A stretch of 22,560 bases of DNA from Chara braunii (lineage: Eukaryota > Streptophyta > Charophyceae > Charales > Characeae), in the NCBI GenBank assembly GCA_003427395.1, contig BFEA01000610.1, forward strand, positions 367,120-389,679, in the 5' to 3' direction. Both the position numbers and the translations under genes were made by a program. This document shows, piece after piece, positions 9,129 through 17,990 of this stretch (position 1 is its first letter; the number at the start of each line of letters is the position of its first letter). The notes under the pieces are model-generated. The model did no database searches. It was not told where the DNA came from and was given only the letters and a program-made list of their open reading frames with translations.

Positions 9129-10328
9129 CTACCGTCTTGTACCTCCTTTTGGAGGCCTGCTTGAGCCCACCCCTAAAAAATGATGACCAACAGCTTGAGC
9201 GTTTGGTGCATGCGGCACTATTAACTGAGAAGAAAGAGGCGGTCGGTAAACAAGATCGACCCTTCCCCCTTCCGGATCGTCTTGGATCCTTTCTGCGAGC
9301 GCCTTTACCGCATCCGGATGAGCCATCCTATAGGCTGATACCAGTTTCATTGCGTCACTAATATTAGTTAGGCTCAGTACAAGCCCTTTAGCTTCCTCAT
9401 CAGCTGACTCTTCCTCTCCTTCTTTCCATTCCAGTTCTCTCCTCCTATTCTCAGATTCCTCGAACGTGTAGGATCCGGCATTGAGCCTGTTCTTTGAGCT
9501 GTGTGGGCCGGTATTCCTATAGGTGGTAACCTCAAAGTTCCTACAGACAGGATCGCACAAGATGATGAACATGGTGCCATCGTGTTTTTTTATAACGAGC
9601 GACTCGGATCTGCACAGGAATGACCAACCCAATAATATTGGGAGATCTAAGCTGGGCATGATGTAGAAACACGTACGTATCTTGACTCTTCCCATCTCTA
9701 TCACCACATTCGATGCAACCCCCGTGTACCCGGTCTTGCCGCTAGCTCCATTGAGAAACCCGCAGTCGTTTTCATCTACCTCTAGTCCTAGTTTCATCGC
9801 CGTTTTTCCGTTTATAATGTCCATTTCTGCCCCGGTGTCGACCATCCCAGGACACATCTTCCCCTTTATCATGACATCAATGGACCCTGTTCCCACGAAC
9901 TTCCAGTCCATTTTGCTCCTTGCCACGCTCCAGTTTGCCTCTTTGGGAATCAGGTCCCCCATCCTGACCGAGGTCACTCTCCGGCGTGATAACCTCGCCT
10001 TCACCATTTCTCTTAACTTAGGAACCGAAGCTAGAATTTCCTTCAAATTTAGCAATTCATTGTGACCTTCTTGTAACTTATTTACTAGACCTTCCAGGTC
10101 TACCCCTTCTTCGATCGATGTCTGGTACTTTCTCTTTTTGCTTGGCGCTTCGTTCTTTTTGGACTATCCTTCTTTAACTTCACCTTTCCTTTTCTTAGCC
10201 CTGATTTCCGCCTGCCTCTCTTCTTCCTCCCTAATCTTCTCATCCTCGTCTTCATCACCCTCTACCATGATAGGTGGTTCTTCCTCTGCAGGCTGGGAAG
10301 TCTGGGCTTGCTCCTTTGGAGGATTCCC
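9129..10328 (-). pseudogene. pro: Gag-Pro: acidic linker and retropepsin-type protease
   Basis: The frame is the same as gag, continued past the TGA at 10329. A Glu/Lys-rich linker (with a TAG near 10165) leads into a segment readable from 10055. There the aspartic protease motif VDTGAEMDII places the catalytic Asp at residue 73 (codon 9837-9839). It is followed by a flap-like GKTGYTG region and LDLPILLGW, the usual ILG helix motif. Such proteases cleave Gag and Pol in the particle. The frame ends at the TAG at 9129-9131, about 45 nt after a T-TTT-TTA heptamer, while RT continues in the -1 frame. Confidence 0.8.
9142..9180 (-). promoter_or_regulatory. Candidate -1 ribosomal frameshift site between protease and RT frames
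   Basis: On the minus strand T-TTT-TTA (9180-9174) lies in the correct zero-frame register (codons TTT and TTA preceded by T) for simultaneous slippage. The -1 frame entered at its last base is open and continuous with RT, and the zero frame stops about 45 nt later. A perfect 5-bp stem with a 4-nt loop (ccuccaaaaggagg) lies at 9155-9142. Its spacing from the heptamer is longer than the usual 5-9 nt, so it may not stimulate slippage. The alternative is a plain one-base indel in the T6 run; other frameshifts in this copy make that realistic. Confidence 0.45.
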
Positions 10329-12344
10329 TCATGCGGGTCTTCTTGTAGCGAACGGAATCGTTCCTCTTACGCTTCTTTGACCCCCACTGTTCTTTGCGGC
10401 CATGTTGGCCGTCAACATTCTTGGGTTGGGCTCATTTGGCCCATCTCCCGATCCTCCACGTCCCATAGTAAATACTTTCGGGCACTCAGCCCTTTCTTTC
10501 CTCGCTTCTCCACATATCTCTTGAAGTCTCAAATGCAGCCTTTGCATCTTATTCACAAGATCCTCCATCCTATCAAACGTGTCCCTTACGTTAATCCTAA
10601 CGTCATCCTCTTCTGTTTCTTCTTCCACAAGGGGTACGTCTTCCTTGCTTCCCTCGATCCCCATCCGGCTCAGTTTTTCTTCTAGTTCAGTGACATCTTT
10701 CACCTGTACGACTGATCCTTCCTTTTCTTGCCACATTCTGAACATTCCCGGGGCGTTGGGACCTAGCGTGGCTATGCGAAGGGCCTCTTCTCTAGTGCCT
10801 CCCGGAATCTCAGGATCGATCGGCCTTCCTGTTCTGTCAAACACCTCGCCATCTATGTTCGATGTTATGAGTCCATCGCGCTCGTCAAGTTTCCTGACGT
10901 GACATCGTTTTACCGTGTGTCATTTGATCTCATAGTGGGTATAAATGCATTAGCTGTAGTCTCTCCATCCTCTGTCAAAACCCTGTCCGTTTCATGGCCC
11001 ATTTCCTCTACCAAACCCCCTTCGATAGCCTTGGTTGTAACCACGACCATACCCCTGCTGGTATTCTTGCCCTACCGAATTCGCACCCCCTTGGAGCTGC
11101 CCCCAGTTTCCACCTTGATACCCACTTCCTTTATTTTCTGCTCCTCGTTCCCCTGGTCCCTGATTTCTGCCAGCATTCCTATCTCTTCCACGTCCATGTC
11201 CTTGTCCTTGTCCCTGGGACCTATTCTGGTTTTCTCCTCCTTGGCGACTCGATCGTGGTTGGTTCTGCCCTGTTAGTTGAAGTTGTCCCGTGTTTTGGTC
11301 TCCTCCCAAATTCTGATTCTGGGGTAACATGGGATATGGACCCTGCGTAGGCCATGACCCTACCGGGAAGTACCCAGGTCATGCTCCCATAGGCGGACCC
11401 ACGGGCCATTGACCATATTGTGATGTGCTCGTTGACGGCTCCTGTCCATACTGGACTATCGCTTGTTGAGTTACTTGTCCTTTTCTCGGCCCTTGTCCTC
11501 CGATAGCGATATTTTTAGCCTTCCTCTGACACTTGGTCAGTTTGTACGTTCCTTCTGGTCCTCCATCTTCTGCCTCTTCCTCTCCATCTTCCTCTTCCTT
11601 CCTTCTTTTTCCTGATGGCTGTGTCACTGTTAACACTTTCGATTGTGTCATTCTTTCCCTAAGCTCTTTTATCTCATTTGCCATATTGCTCAATACTCCT
11701 CCAAGTACACTATCCGTTCCTTGGATCGTTCCTACCGCCTTTCTTTTCTTTCGTTCGACCTTGATTTGGTGATGGAACACTTGGTCCATGTCTCCTGCCG
11801 CGATGTTCTTTTTGATAGTTTTCCAGGTTGTCTTCCTCCCGGCGGCTCCCCCTTAAGTTAGTTCCATCGCCTCATACCCAGATAATTTCCCTAGGAATAT
11901 GACGCACTGCATCTCTTCAGACAGTCTTGGAACCCTCTCGGTTGTCTTTTCGAATGTGTTGGCGAACGCCCTGATCGTGGTGAAGTCATCTCTGTTCATG
12001 TTATAGAGATGGTCAATCGTGAGCAAACCATCTCCTAACTTAAACGTCTTTTGCATACCCCTTTTAAACTCAGCCCAATCATTGTTGGACTTTTTCACTA
12101 CCTCTTCTATGTCAGAGGTGCACTCCCACCATACGTATTCAAACAACTGGGCAAACTTCTCGGCTGGTGTCAACTGGTTGAAAATTTGCTCGAGTAGTTC
12201 CAACCAATGAGTCACCCTATCTCCCTTGAAAGGGAAGATGTCTATTATCGGTAGGTTAGACCTCTTTATCGTTCTCTTCTCTAGTAACTTGACGATTTCC
12301 GCCGCGGTGATCGGCGACCCTCCATTGGCGCTGACATCGCTCAT
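10329..12344 (-). pseudogene. gag: Gag polyprotein (capsid, RG/GQ-rich region, degraded zinc knuckle)
   Basis: Starts at the ATG at 12344. The first 163 codons carry a retrotransposon Gag-type segment: FPFKGDRVTHWLELLEQIF, then WAEFKRGMQKTF and a conserved FLGKL end. The same frame continues past a TAA at 11853, a Lys/Glu-rich helical part, a TGA at 11379, and a Gly/Gln/Arg/Tyr-rich low-complexity region (about 11330-10990). Further stops lie near 10990, 10946 and 10913. Between the last two is a zinc-knuckle relic, starting CIY and ending HTVKRC, in which the second Cys is replaced and the spacing is altered. An acidic C-terminal part runs to a TGA at 10329, after which the protease follows in the same frame. 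So gag and protease were originally one reading frame. Confidence 0.8.
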
Positions 12345-12501
12345 TCTTTCCCTTTTTTATTTCTTGATTCCTGCTAGACTGTAGACCCTGTTAAGACACA
12401 CAAAACGACCATTGATCCACCCTCTTTGTCACTATCTTGACGTATCCTTTACTCTTGTCATTTGTCCTTACCCTATAGGACTTTTCATAGCCCCTTTCCT
12501 C
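12345..12501 (-). other. Spacer between ORF3 and gag
   Basis: About 157 bp without coding character, the longest gap between accessory ORFs and gag. It is purine-rich on the minus strand near the ORF3 stop. Any internal initiation or splice signal for gag should lie here or in the leader; none is obvious by eye. Confidence 0.4.
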
Positions 12502-13281
12502 TCAACCGAGTATTTCTTCTAGGAGCACCCAGTCCCCGTGCCAAAACCTTCTAACCATATCAAATAAAGAAGAAATTTTATCTATAAATTCTTCAATACA
12601 TGCCTTCCGGCAAAGATTGCGCCAGTAGGTCGAGATATCTTCAAAATGGTAGATGCGTAGGTACGTTTTTACTACGCATAGTACGTTATAGAAGTCCCTT
12701 TCTTTTAATCTTGGTCCCATTTCTAAGTATAGACGGTAAACAACTTCCGACGCTTCGAACTCGAAGCCCATCTCTGGAACCGATCGTGCTGCGAGTACCG
12801 CTCGCTCCACATTTTCTATTCCCCAAAATGCTTCTTCAATTACGAAATTCAGAAGGGTGGCCTTTATGTACCTTGTTGGATATGTGAATTCGGCTGCCCA
12901 CTTAGCATCGATGAATTTTATAACCTCCCCTTCTTCTCCCCAGTACATCTTCCTTGAAAACGCGTCAAGGGTCATTCCGGCTATCAAAACGTATTTAGAG
13001 ACGGGGCGACTTTTCCCAATCGCAAGATCGATCGAGTGTGCCCTCCAGAGAAGGGTCGGTAGATAAAGTGTCACCCTCACTATTGCCTGCCTTTCCCTTG
13101 TGGTCCACCCAGTTTCTATCCAAAGGAAGGCTTCATGTCCTATCGGTATCCTACACCATGAGTCAAATTCTTCATCCAGATCTATCGTTCTCTTCGGCAG
13201 TGTCATTTTAACCCCTCCTTCCTTTGACTCGGGTAGGTTGATCAGAAAACTCTGATCAACGAACCACATTAAAGGAACCAT
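12502..13281 (-). CDS. ORF3: accessory protein of unknown family, paralogue of ORF2 (259 aa)
   Basis: An uninterrupted frame from the ATG at 13281. It begins about 56 bp after the ORF2 stop. Residues 47-220 align without a single gap to ORF2 residues 42-215. Shared blocks include IG-x3-F-x-WIE-x-GW (47-59), RVTLY (69-73), AAEF (129-132), VER (158-160), YLEMG (185-189), ERD (194-196) and YW (219-220). My hand count gives about 62 identities in 174 positions. No signal peptide, clear membrane segment or known enzyme motif is visible. The alternating hydrophobic pattern suggests a folded mixed alpha/beta protein. I do not recognise the family and assign no function. It carries no stop or frameshift although gag-pol of the same element is heavily damaged. 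Confidence 0.7.
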   Translation of the reverse strand: MVPLMWFVDQSFLINLPESKEGGVKMTLPKRTIDLDEEFDSWCRIPIGHEAFLWIETGWTTRERQAIVRVTLYLPTLLWRAHSIDLAIGKSRPVSKYVLIAGMTLDAFSRKMYWGEEGEVIKFIDAKWAAEFTYPTRYIKATLLNFVIEEAFWGIENVERAVLAARSVPEMGFEFEASEVVYRLYLEMGPRLKERDFYNVLCVVKTYLRIYHFEDISTYWRNLCRKACIEEFIDKISSLFDMVRRFWHGDWVLLEEILG

Positions 13282-13337
13282 CCTTGTATTTCTGTTACAA
13301 CAGTAAAAAAAAGAAGCTTTCCTTTCTTAGTAACCGC

Positions 13338-14069
13338 TCAATTTTCATTTCTCAATAACTCTCTATCCCAGTCTTTCCTAAGCACCCCTCCTATTTGATC
13401 GAGGATCCCCTGTTTCAGTTCTTCCCAGTAGACATGCCTACCTGCCCAATCGTATTGACGTGCATATAATTCGACCCGTGATAGTATAATTTGTTGATCC
13501 CTTTCTTGAATAAAAAACCCTATCTCTAGGTATATGTAGTATACCAGCAGAGGGGTAGATGCGTGATATTCTCTCTCAGGTATTGCTATTGCGGCTTCCG
13601 CAGTCCTTTCCACTCGGGTCCTCCCTCCAAAGGTTGCATCTACGATGAACATGGGGAGGGTCCCTCTTAGATACGCTGCTGGCAGAAGAAATTCGCTCGC
13701 CTTCCTTACCCTCACAGTTCCTATGACCCTCCCAAATTCATTCATACTAGCATCTCTCCTTCCAGACTCGAGCGCTGACTCTGCTATCCATAATAGTCTC
13801 GAGAGAGATCGATCAATACCTAGTACTAAATTTATTATGATAGCTTGCAGATTTTCTGATGCGATGTACAGGGTAACCCTCTCTACCGCACAGTTTTCGC
13901 CTCTAACCCATCCAGACTCAATCCAGATGAAAGTTTGTTCCCCTATAGAAATCCCCCAAAAATACCCTGTTTCTTCATTCTCTTCGTGGCGACTGAGAAG
14001 ATTCATCATAAGGCCACGCTTCATTTGCACGGGCTCTCTGATCGTGATTTGATATCGGAAAGAAGCCAT
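13338..14069 (-). CDS. ORF2: accessory protein of unknown family, paralogue of ORF3 (243 aa)
   Basis: The ATG at 14069 has a strong plant-type context (AAGAAGATGGCT), so I prefer it to a non-ATG extension to 14093. The frame is open to 13338. Residues 42-54 read IG-x3-F-x-WIESGW. ERVTLYI lies at 63-69, YLEIG at 180-184, ERD at 189-191 and YW at 214-215, each offset by exactly five residues from the matching block of ORF3. This gap-free match shows the two ORFs arose by tandem duplication and kept the same fold length. The N-terminal 40 residues differ between the two. No membrane segment or catalytic motif is recognised. The position between leader and gag makes it part of the retroelement transcript rather than a host gene, by inference. 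Confidence 0.7.
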   Translation of the reverse strand: MASFRYQITIREPVQMKRGLMMNLLSRHEENEETGYFWGISIGEQTFIWIESGWVRGENCAVERVTLYIASENLQAIIINLVLGIDRSLSRLLWIAESALESGRRDASMNEFGRVIGTVRVRKASEFLLPAAYLRGTLPMFIVDATFGGRTRVERTAEAAIAIPEREYHASTPLLVYYIYLEIGFFIQERDQQIILSRVELYARQYDWAGRHVYWEELKQGILDQIGGVLRKDWDRELLRNEN

Positions 14070-14165
14070 CTTCTTTTTTTTGGTATACTCCACCTACTAC
14101 ACAACACAAACCAACCCACATCCTTCCATCAGACTTTCAACCCTAGGATCTGACTAGTTTTCTCT

Positions 14166-14699
14166 TTATATTCCGCCACCTTCTTTGACACTTTTGACCC
14201 TTATATAATCCTTTTTATACAACAAGTAAGATACCAACCCACACATCTCTAGCTGACACAATACAAACATTAGGAGTGATAGGCACATCCTCCTATCAGG
14301 CGACGCAGAATGCGAAACCACAGGAGGATCAGGTACACGTGGTACTTCGCGGGACCCTTGTTGGTGAGGCGGGGGAAGGACGGTCAGCTGCCTCTCTTGA
14401 GACAGAGGGTAAGGGCTATGATGCGGGCGACTAGCCAGCTCGAAGCGTGACGGGGATTCTTCGTAACGCCTTGCGTACCTACATGAGTAATATGCCATTT
14501 CGTCAGGGTCTGGGGTATGCATGCGCCTCTCCTCCCGATACCGTCTCGCCCTTAACCCTTCGTCCTTTTCTTCTAGTCCTTCATCATTTTTTTTCCACTC
14601 CTCCCTTTCTTTGGTCAAGTCTACAGGCCTTTCAGGCGCCTTCCCCTGTCTGCCGCCTCTTCCTCTACCAGTTCCGGTCCCACGGCCCTTAGGTGTCAT
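14166..14699 (-). CDS. ORF1: small accessory protein with RG-rich start and hydrophobic segment near its end (177 aa)
   Basis: First ATG-initiated long frame after the primer binding site (ATG at 14699), open to 14166. Residues 1-20 are Arg/Gly-rich (GRGTGTGRGRGG), residues 28-60 are strongly charged and probably helical, and 90-130 are Pro-rich. Residues 138-161 form one hydrophobic stretch (MCLSLLMFVL...SYLLY) followed by basic residues. That stretch could be a single membrane anchor, although it contains a Glu and a Gln. The RG-rich start could bind RNA. I recognise no family. Because this copy is degenerate, the C-terminus might be a frame artefact; a related copy would settle it. Separated from ORF2 by about 96 bp. 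Confidence 0.5.
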   Translation of the reverse strand: MTPKGRGTGTGRGRGGRQGKAPERPVDLTKEREEWKKNDEGLEEKDEGLRARRYREERRMHTPDPDEMAYYSCRYARRYEESPSRFELASRPHHSPYPLSQERQLTVLPPPHQQGSREVPRVPDPPVVSHSASPDRRMCLSLLMFVLCQLEMCGLVSYLLYKKDYIRVKSVKEGGGI

Positions 14700-14917
14700 A
14701 TTCGCTAATTCTTAATATAAGTAGGACAATCGTACTTATGTGTATTTAGTCCCTATTTTACACACCAATTTATTTGGAGCAACTACTCGTCACCAACTAT
14801 CCAAGTTACCGTATTCCACTTAGAATCTTAGTTCATTACCGACTTTTTAATAATTCTCGTTCTGCCTGGATCTTACTCCACCTGAGTTCGTTCACTAAGA
14901 ACCTCGGCTAGAAGCGA
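14700..14917 (-). other. Retroelement leader (5' untranslated region)
   Basis: About 218 bp between the primer binding site and ORF1 with no frame of note. Packaging signals and any splice donor would be expected here. GT-containing words such as tcag/gtgg (near 14880) occur, but I cannot support a donor. Confidence 0.5.
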
Positions 14918-14937
14918 GATCCCCGGCAACGGCGCCA
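14918..14937 (-). promoter_or_regulatory. Primer binding site for tRNA-Asp
   Basis: The plus strand reads gatccccggcaacggcgcca, which is the 3' terminal 20 nt of plant-type tRNA-Asp(GUC) including CCA. The minus-strand element is therefore complementary to the primer. It lies 2 nt from the LTR edge at 14940, the normal spacing. This fixes the element orientation and the internal border of the 5' LTR. Confidence 0.9.
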
Positions 14938-14939
14938 CC

Positions 14940-15510
14940 TGTCGCGCGCGGCGGTCCCACACCCAGACGCAAAGTAGTTTTTGGTGTTGGACCTCACGGT
15001 CGTATCACGCAGCAGTTTCTTTTTGTCACTTTACACAATACCAACTCCGACCGTGCGTGCTTGCTATACCTCTCGCGACTCCCTACGACAGGTTAGGGAT
15101 CCCGCGAGGTACAACATTACCCCCACCTGCGGGAGCTGTCACCATCCCTTAGGTAGGCGTAGCCCTGCTGAGCTACTGACCCACGTGCGAAGACTTTTAT
15201 ATGCAGTCGTAGAGGTAGGCCAGCCGAGGGCGGTTTCTCGACCGCCGTAGCATAGGCATACGCGCGGTAGAACGCCTTAAGACTGACCCGTATGTCGAGC
15301 CCCGAAGAGCTAACTCTTAGGACCGACTATCTAATCAGGTCGACTTCTCGAACAGTCTTCCACGCTTAACTAACTATGACAATGACTCAAGGTTTACTTT
15401 ACTCATCATGTGAGAATGTCAGGGTCGATTCCCTTTATAGTCTCCTTTCTCTCAAACAGAAGCCTAGACAAATGACTTTCCGATCCTGACCTGCTACGAT
15501 CCCATTCACA
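14940..15510 (-). repeat. 5' LTR of the retrotransposon (outer border tentative)
   Basis: The inner border is set by the primer binding site. The plus strand starts TGTCGCG at 14940, so the element strand ends in CGCGACA. The outer border is proposed at 15510, where the plus strand ends in cattcaca (element strand TGTGAATG), just before the (TA)n tract. This gives 571 bp with TG...CA ends. On the element strand a TATAAAG box lies at 15439-15433 and a TATAAAAG box at 15201-15194, with a CACGTG word at 15187-15182. Without a second LTR copy the outer border and target duplication cannot be confirmed. Confidence 0.65.
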
Positions 15511-15511
15511 A

Positions 15512-15512
<1 letters not shown>

Positions 15513-15588
<76 letters not shown>

Positions 15589-15589
15589 N

Positions 15590-15679
<90 letters not shown>
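15513..15679. repeat. Long (TA)n tract with one undetermined base
   Basis: About 167 bp of pure TA dinucleotide, with an N at 15589. It abuts the proposed LTR edge. Its true length in the genome is uncertain because such tracts collapse or stall in assemblies. Confidence 0.95.
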
Positions 15680-15682
<3 letters not shown>

Positions 15683-16700
15683 ATGTATGTAAATCAGGGG
15701 AGCTGATTGAGCGGTGGACCTTACTTTCACAATTGTGGTGTCCCTTTGCCCGAATTTCTCAGACGATTCCAAACTCAGAAGACAACACAAACGTCCAACA
15801 CCTGTGCAGATGCAAGACATCGCATACACACATACAAATGCACACACAAAATGCGCTACAGGCGTCAACCATTAATCCATTCATAGCATGCCATTCACAT
15901 CCCAAACCCTTGAAAACAACATTCCTTCCTAATCCTGACTCCTTTTACCCCAGCCCCACACATTTTCGAAGACTCTTGAGTGTGATTTGGACAATTTAGG
16001 CACAGATACAGGGGAAAGATTTATCTGTTCCCTTCTTAGGTCTTGTCTTAGGTGTGGTGTCAAGCCACGGTGGAAGTTGAGTCGGAGTTCTACCGACCTG
16101 TTATCAAATGATAACAGAATTGTTTTTCATGAAGATTCCCCCGTAAGTTCTCTGAAGTGTCGAAACCTGTAGACACAACACAGCAAAGAGATACTTAACA
16201 TCTCCCTTCCTAGCTGAGATCTAGAAAGTTCCTTCTAGACTCTTATCCTTAACTAATCGTTTGGGTTGTTGCCCTTCCGCTTCAGGTAGTGAATAATAGT
16301 TCACCCCCCTTTTTACTGTCACAATAATTCTCCATATCCCTTTCACTATCTCATTCCTATCCCTTTTCTGGATTATCCTGTCTGAGTTCCCTTCCTTTTC
16401 CCAACACACATGAACACATCATCAATCCAACCTGTGGAAAAGAATCTCAAGGAAAGAAATCAGACAAATTGATAGTCTCTCTTTGAGGCAAGATCTCACT
16501 TATCCCCTCTCAGTAGAATCAGAGATAGTTAGTTAGGACTGAACAATGCAGATTGTGGAGAAAGTTAGTAGTGGTATGATAGACCATTCAGGATATATCC
16601 ACTTGTTACTGGAACTTGTTTGACAAAGGCAAATCTTGTGGGTTTTGGCCCTTGTGAGCCAAAGCACACTTAGCGGTAGGTTTATCCTATGGCTAGTCAC
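15680..16700. other. Gene-free stretch
   Basis: No coding domain or RNA gene is recognised. A small hairpin (tttggc / gccaaa) lies at about 16644-16662, just before the stem-loop array. Short open frames here lack any family feature. Confidence 0.4.
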
Positions 16701-17054
16701 TGATAAGGCAGGTATCCCTGAAACCTCACTACTCTTATATCAGACTAGTCACTGATACGGCAAGATTTCCCTGCTACTCTTATCACTGGCTAGCCCTCAA
16801 TAAGGCGGCTGTCCAAGGATCCTTGCTATTCTTATCACTAACTAAGCGCTAGGATGTTTATTGATAAGGCCGGTGTCCTTGAAACCTCACTACTCTTATA
16901 TCAGACTAGTCACTGATAAGGCAGGATTTCCCTGCTTCTCTTATCACTGGCTAGCCCTCAATAAGGCGGGTGTTCAAGGATCCTTGAACTTATCACTGAC
17001 CAAGTGTAAGGCTCATCGGAGTTAAGGCAGACTTTTCCTGCTATTCTTACCTCC
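16701..17054. repeat. Tandem array of seven stem-loop units in a ~161-bp higher-order repeat
   Basis: Seven hairpins lie at about 16701-16742, 16753-16785, 16799-16837, 16862-16903, 16914-16946, 16960-16995 and 17018-17054. Most have an outer stem of (TG)ATAAG with CTTAT(CA) and an inner stem such as GCAGG/CCTGC or CAAGG/CCTTG. The outer stem of the last unit has GGAG/CTCC at its base, so pairing is kept with different bases. Unit spacings are 52, 46, 63, 52, 46 and 58 bp. The first three units are repeated as a block with a 161-bp period (aaacctcact at 16721 and 16882). Unit six contains an 18-bp perfect palindrome, gttcaaggatccttgaac, at 16973-16990. Units are joined by CTAG-containing linkers. 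I know no named element that matches. Confidence 0.75.
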
Positions 17055-17771
17055 ACACAAGTCTTACCGATGGATCAAGTTATCGCTTTCGATGACATTC
17101 GAACCCTGAATCGTTGAATGTTTGAAAACTTATGCTGGAGTCAGATGCATAATGAGAAATGATCATTATGATCCATGACAATTGATTATAGTCAGCTTAA
17201 AACAAGAGTACCCATCATCGTTTGGATGGAGTATAGAGAGAATGATCGTGAGAGGTTGATAACTTCTATCCATACCTCCAATCAATGCCCACAGCAAGAT
17301 TGTTGTACCTAGAAGCAATCAGTGTCCATTCAGCCAAACTTTTCTCTACCCTCAATCCAAGACTTTAAGAGTTATTGATTCTGAATCCCTAATCCTTATA
17401 ATAATTGTCACGATGATAGCCTGTATGAGACAGCATCCGGGTCGAAGTAACGTACCTCGTCGTTTCCTGCCTCCATAGTTCCGCCTGAACTCCGACAGAG
17501 CTCCCGCAATCGCCCTGTCACTGATCATGTGTGGAATATGAGTCCTTTGTGCGTGAGTCCAGATCTCAGTAAGCCATTTGAAAATACTATTTTCACTCAT
17601 GTTGCTTGAAGATGGTTATGTGCTTATGTGGGGTTTAGGCATAGGAAAAAGCGGAGGAGGGAGAAGTATGTAGGAGCCGTCATACTTGTTGTCGCCCCTC
17701 CCTCGCTCTGTTGCCTCGCAACCCTTTCCCAACTCTGATTCTCATTCTAGTATGCGATCCGAACGATATAA
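17055..17771. other. Gene-free stretch
   Basis: A minus-strand open frame of 82 codons (17600-17352) begins with ATG. It shows no recognisable domain and stops among AT-rich codons. Nothing else is supported. Confidence 0.4.
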
Positions 17772-17807
17772 GTAATAATAATGCTAATAATAATAATAAC
17801 AATAATA

Positions 17808-17864
<57 letters not shown>

Positions 17865-17881
17865 TACTGATAAAAAAAAAA

Positions 17882-17924
<43 letters not shown>

Positions 17925-17932
17925 TACTAAAA

Positions 17933-17966
<34 letters not shown>

Positions 17967-17990
17967 GTGATAATAATAATAATAATAATA
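17772..17990. repeat. (AAT)n microsatellite, imperfect
   Basis: About 220 bp of AAT/TAA trinucleotides, interrupted by two A-rich segments containing actgata and tactaa. It creates long Asn- or Leu-homopolymer frames that are not genes. Confidence 0.95.

Larger units (their letters stand above)
6857..15510 (-). mobile_element. Ty3/gypsy-type LTR retrotransposon, 3'-truncated and decayed, with three accessory ORFs
   Basis: Read on the minus strand the order is LTR, tRNA-Asp primer binding site, leader, ORF1, ORF2, ORF3, gag, protease, RT, RNase H and an integrase tail. RNase H before integrase is the Ty3/gypsy order. Only one LTR is visible. I find no second copy of 14940-15510 in the window, so the 3' LTR is lost or unrecognised. 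Gag-pol is broken by many stops and an integrase deletion, so the copy cannot be autonomous. Extra ORFs before gag recall the extra ORF reported upstream of gag in plant Ogre/Tat elements, but here there are three, two of them paralogous. A tRNA-Asp primer is, to my knowledge, also used by plant Athila-type elements. Lineage assignment needs an RT tree. Confidence 0.85.

Noticed and set aside
6857-12344. Use of an alternative genetic code with stops read through
   Set aside because: All three stop codons appear at scattered positions, alongside a frameshift and a deletion, while ORF1-3 end and read normally. Mutational decay is simpler.
15506-15868. 120-residue minus-strand frame with alternating Tyr-Ile
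   Set aside because: It is the translation of the (TA)n tract and contains an undetermined codon.
16701-17054. CRISPR-like array
   Set aside because: Spacing is irregular, the repeats are hairpins that differ from unit to unit, there are no unique spacers of constant size and the context is eukaryotic.
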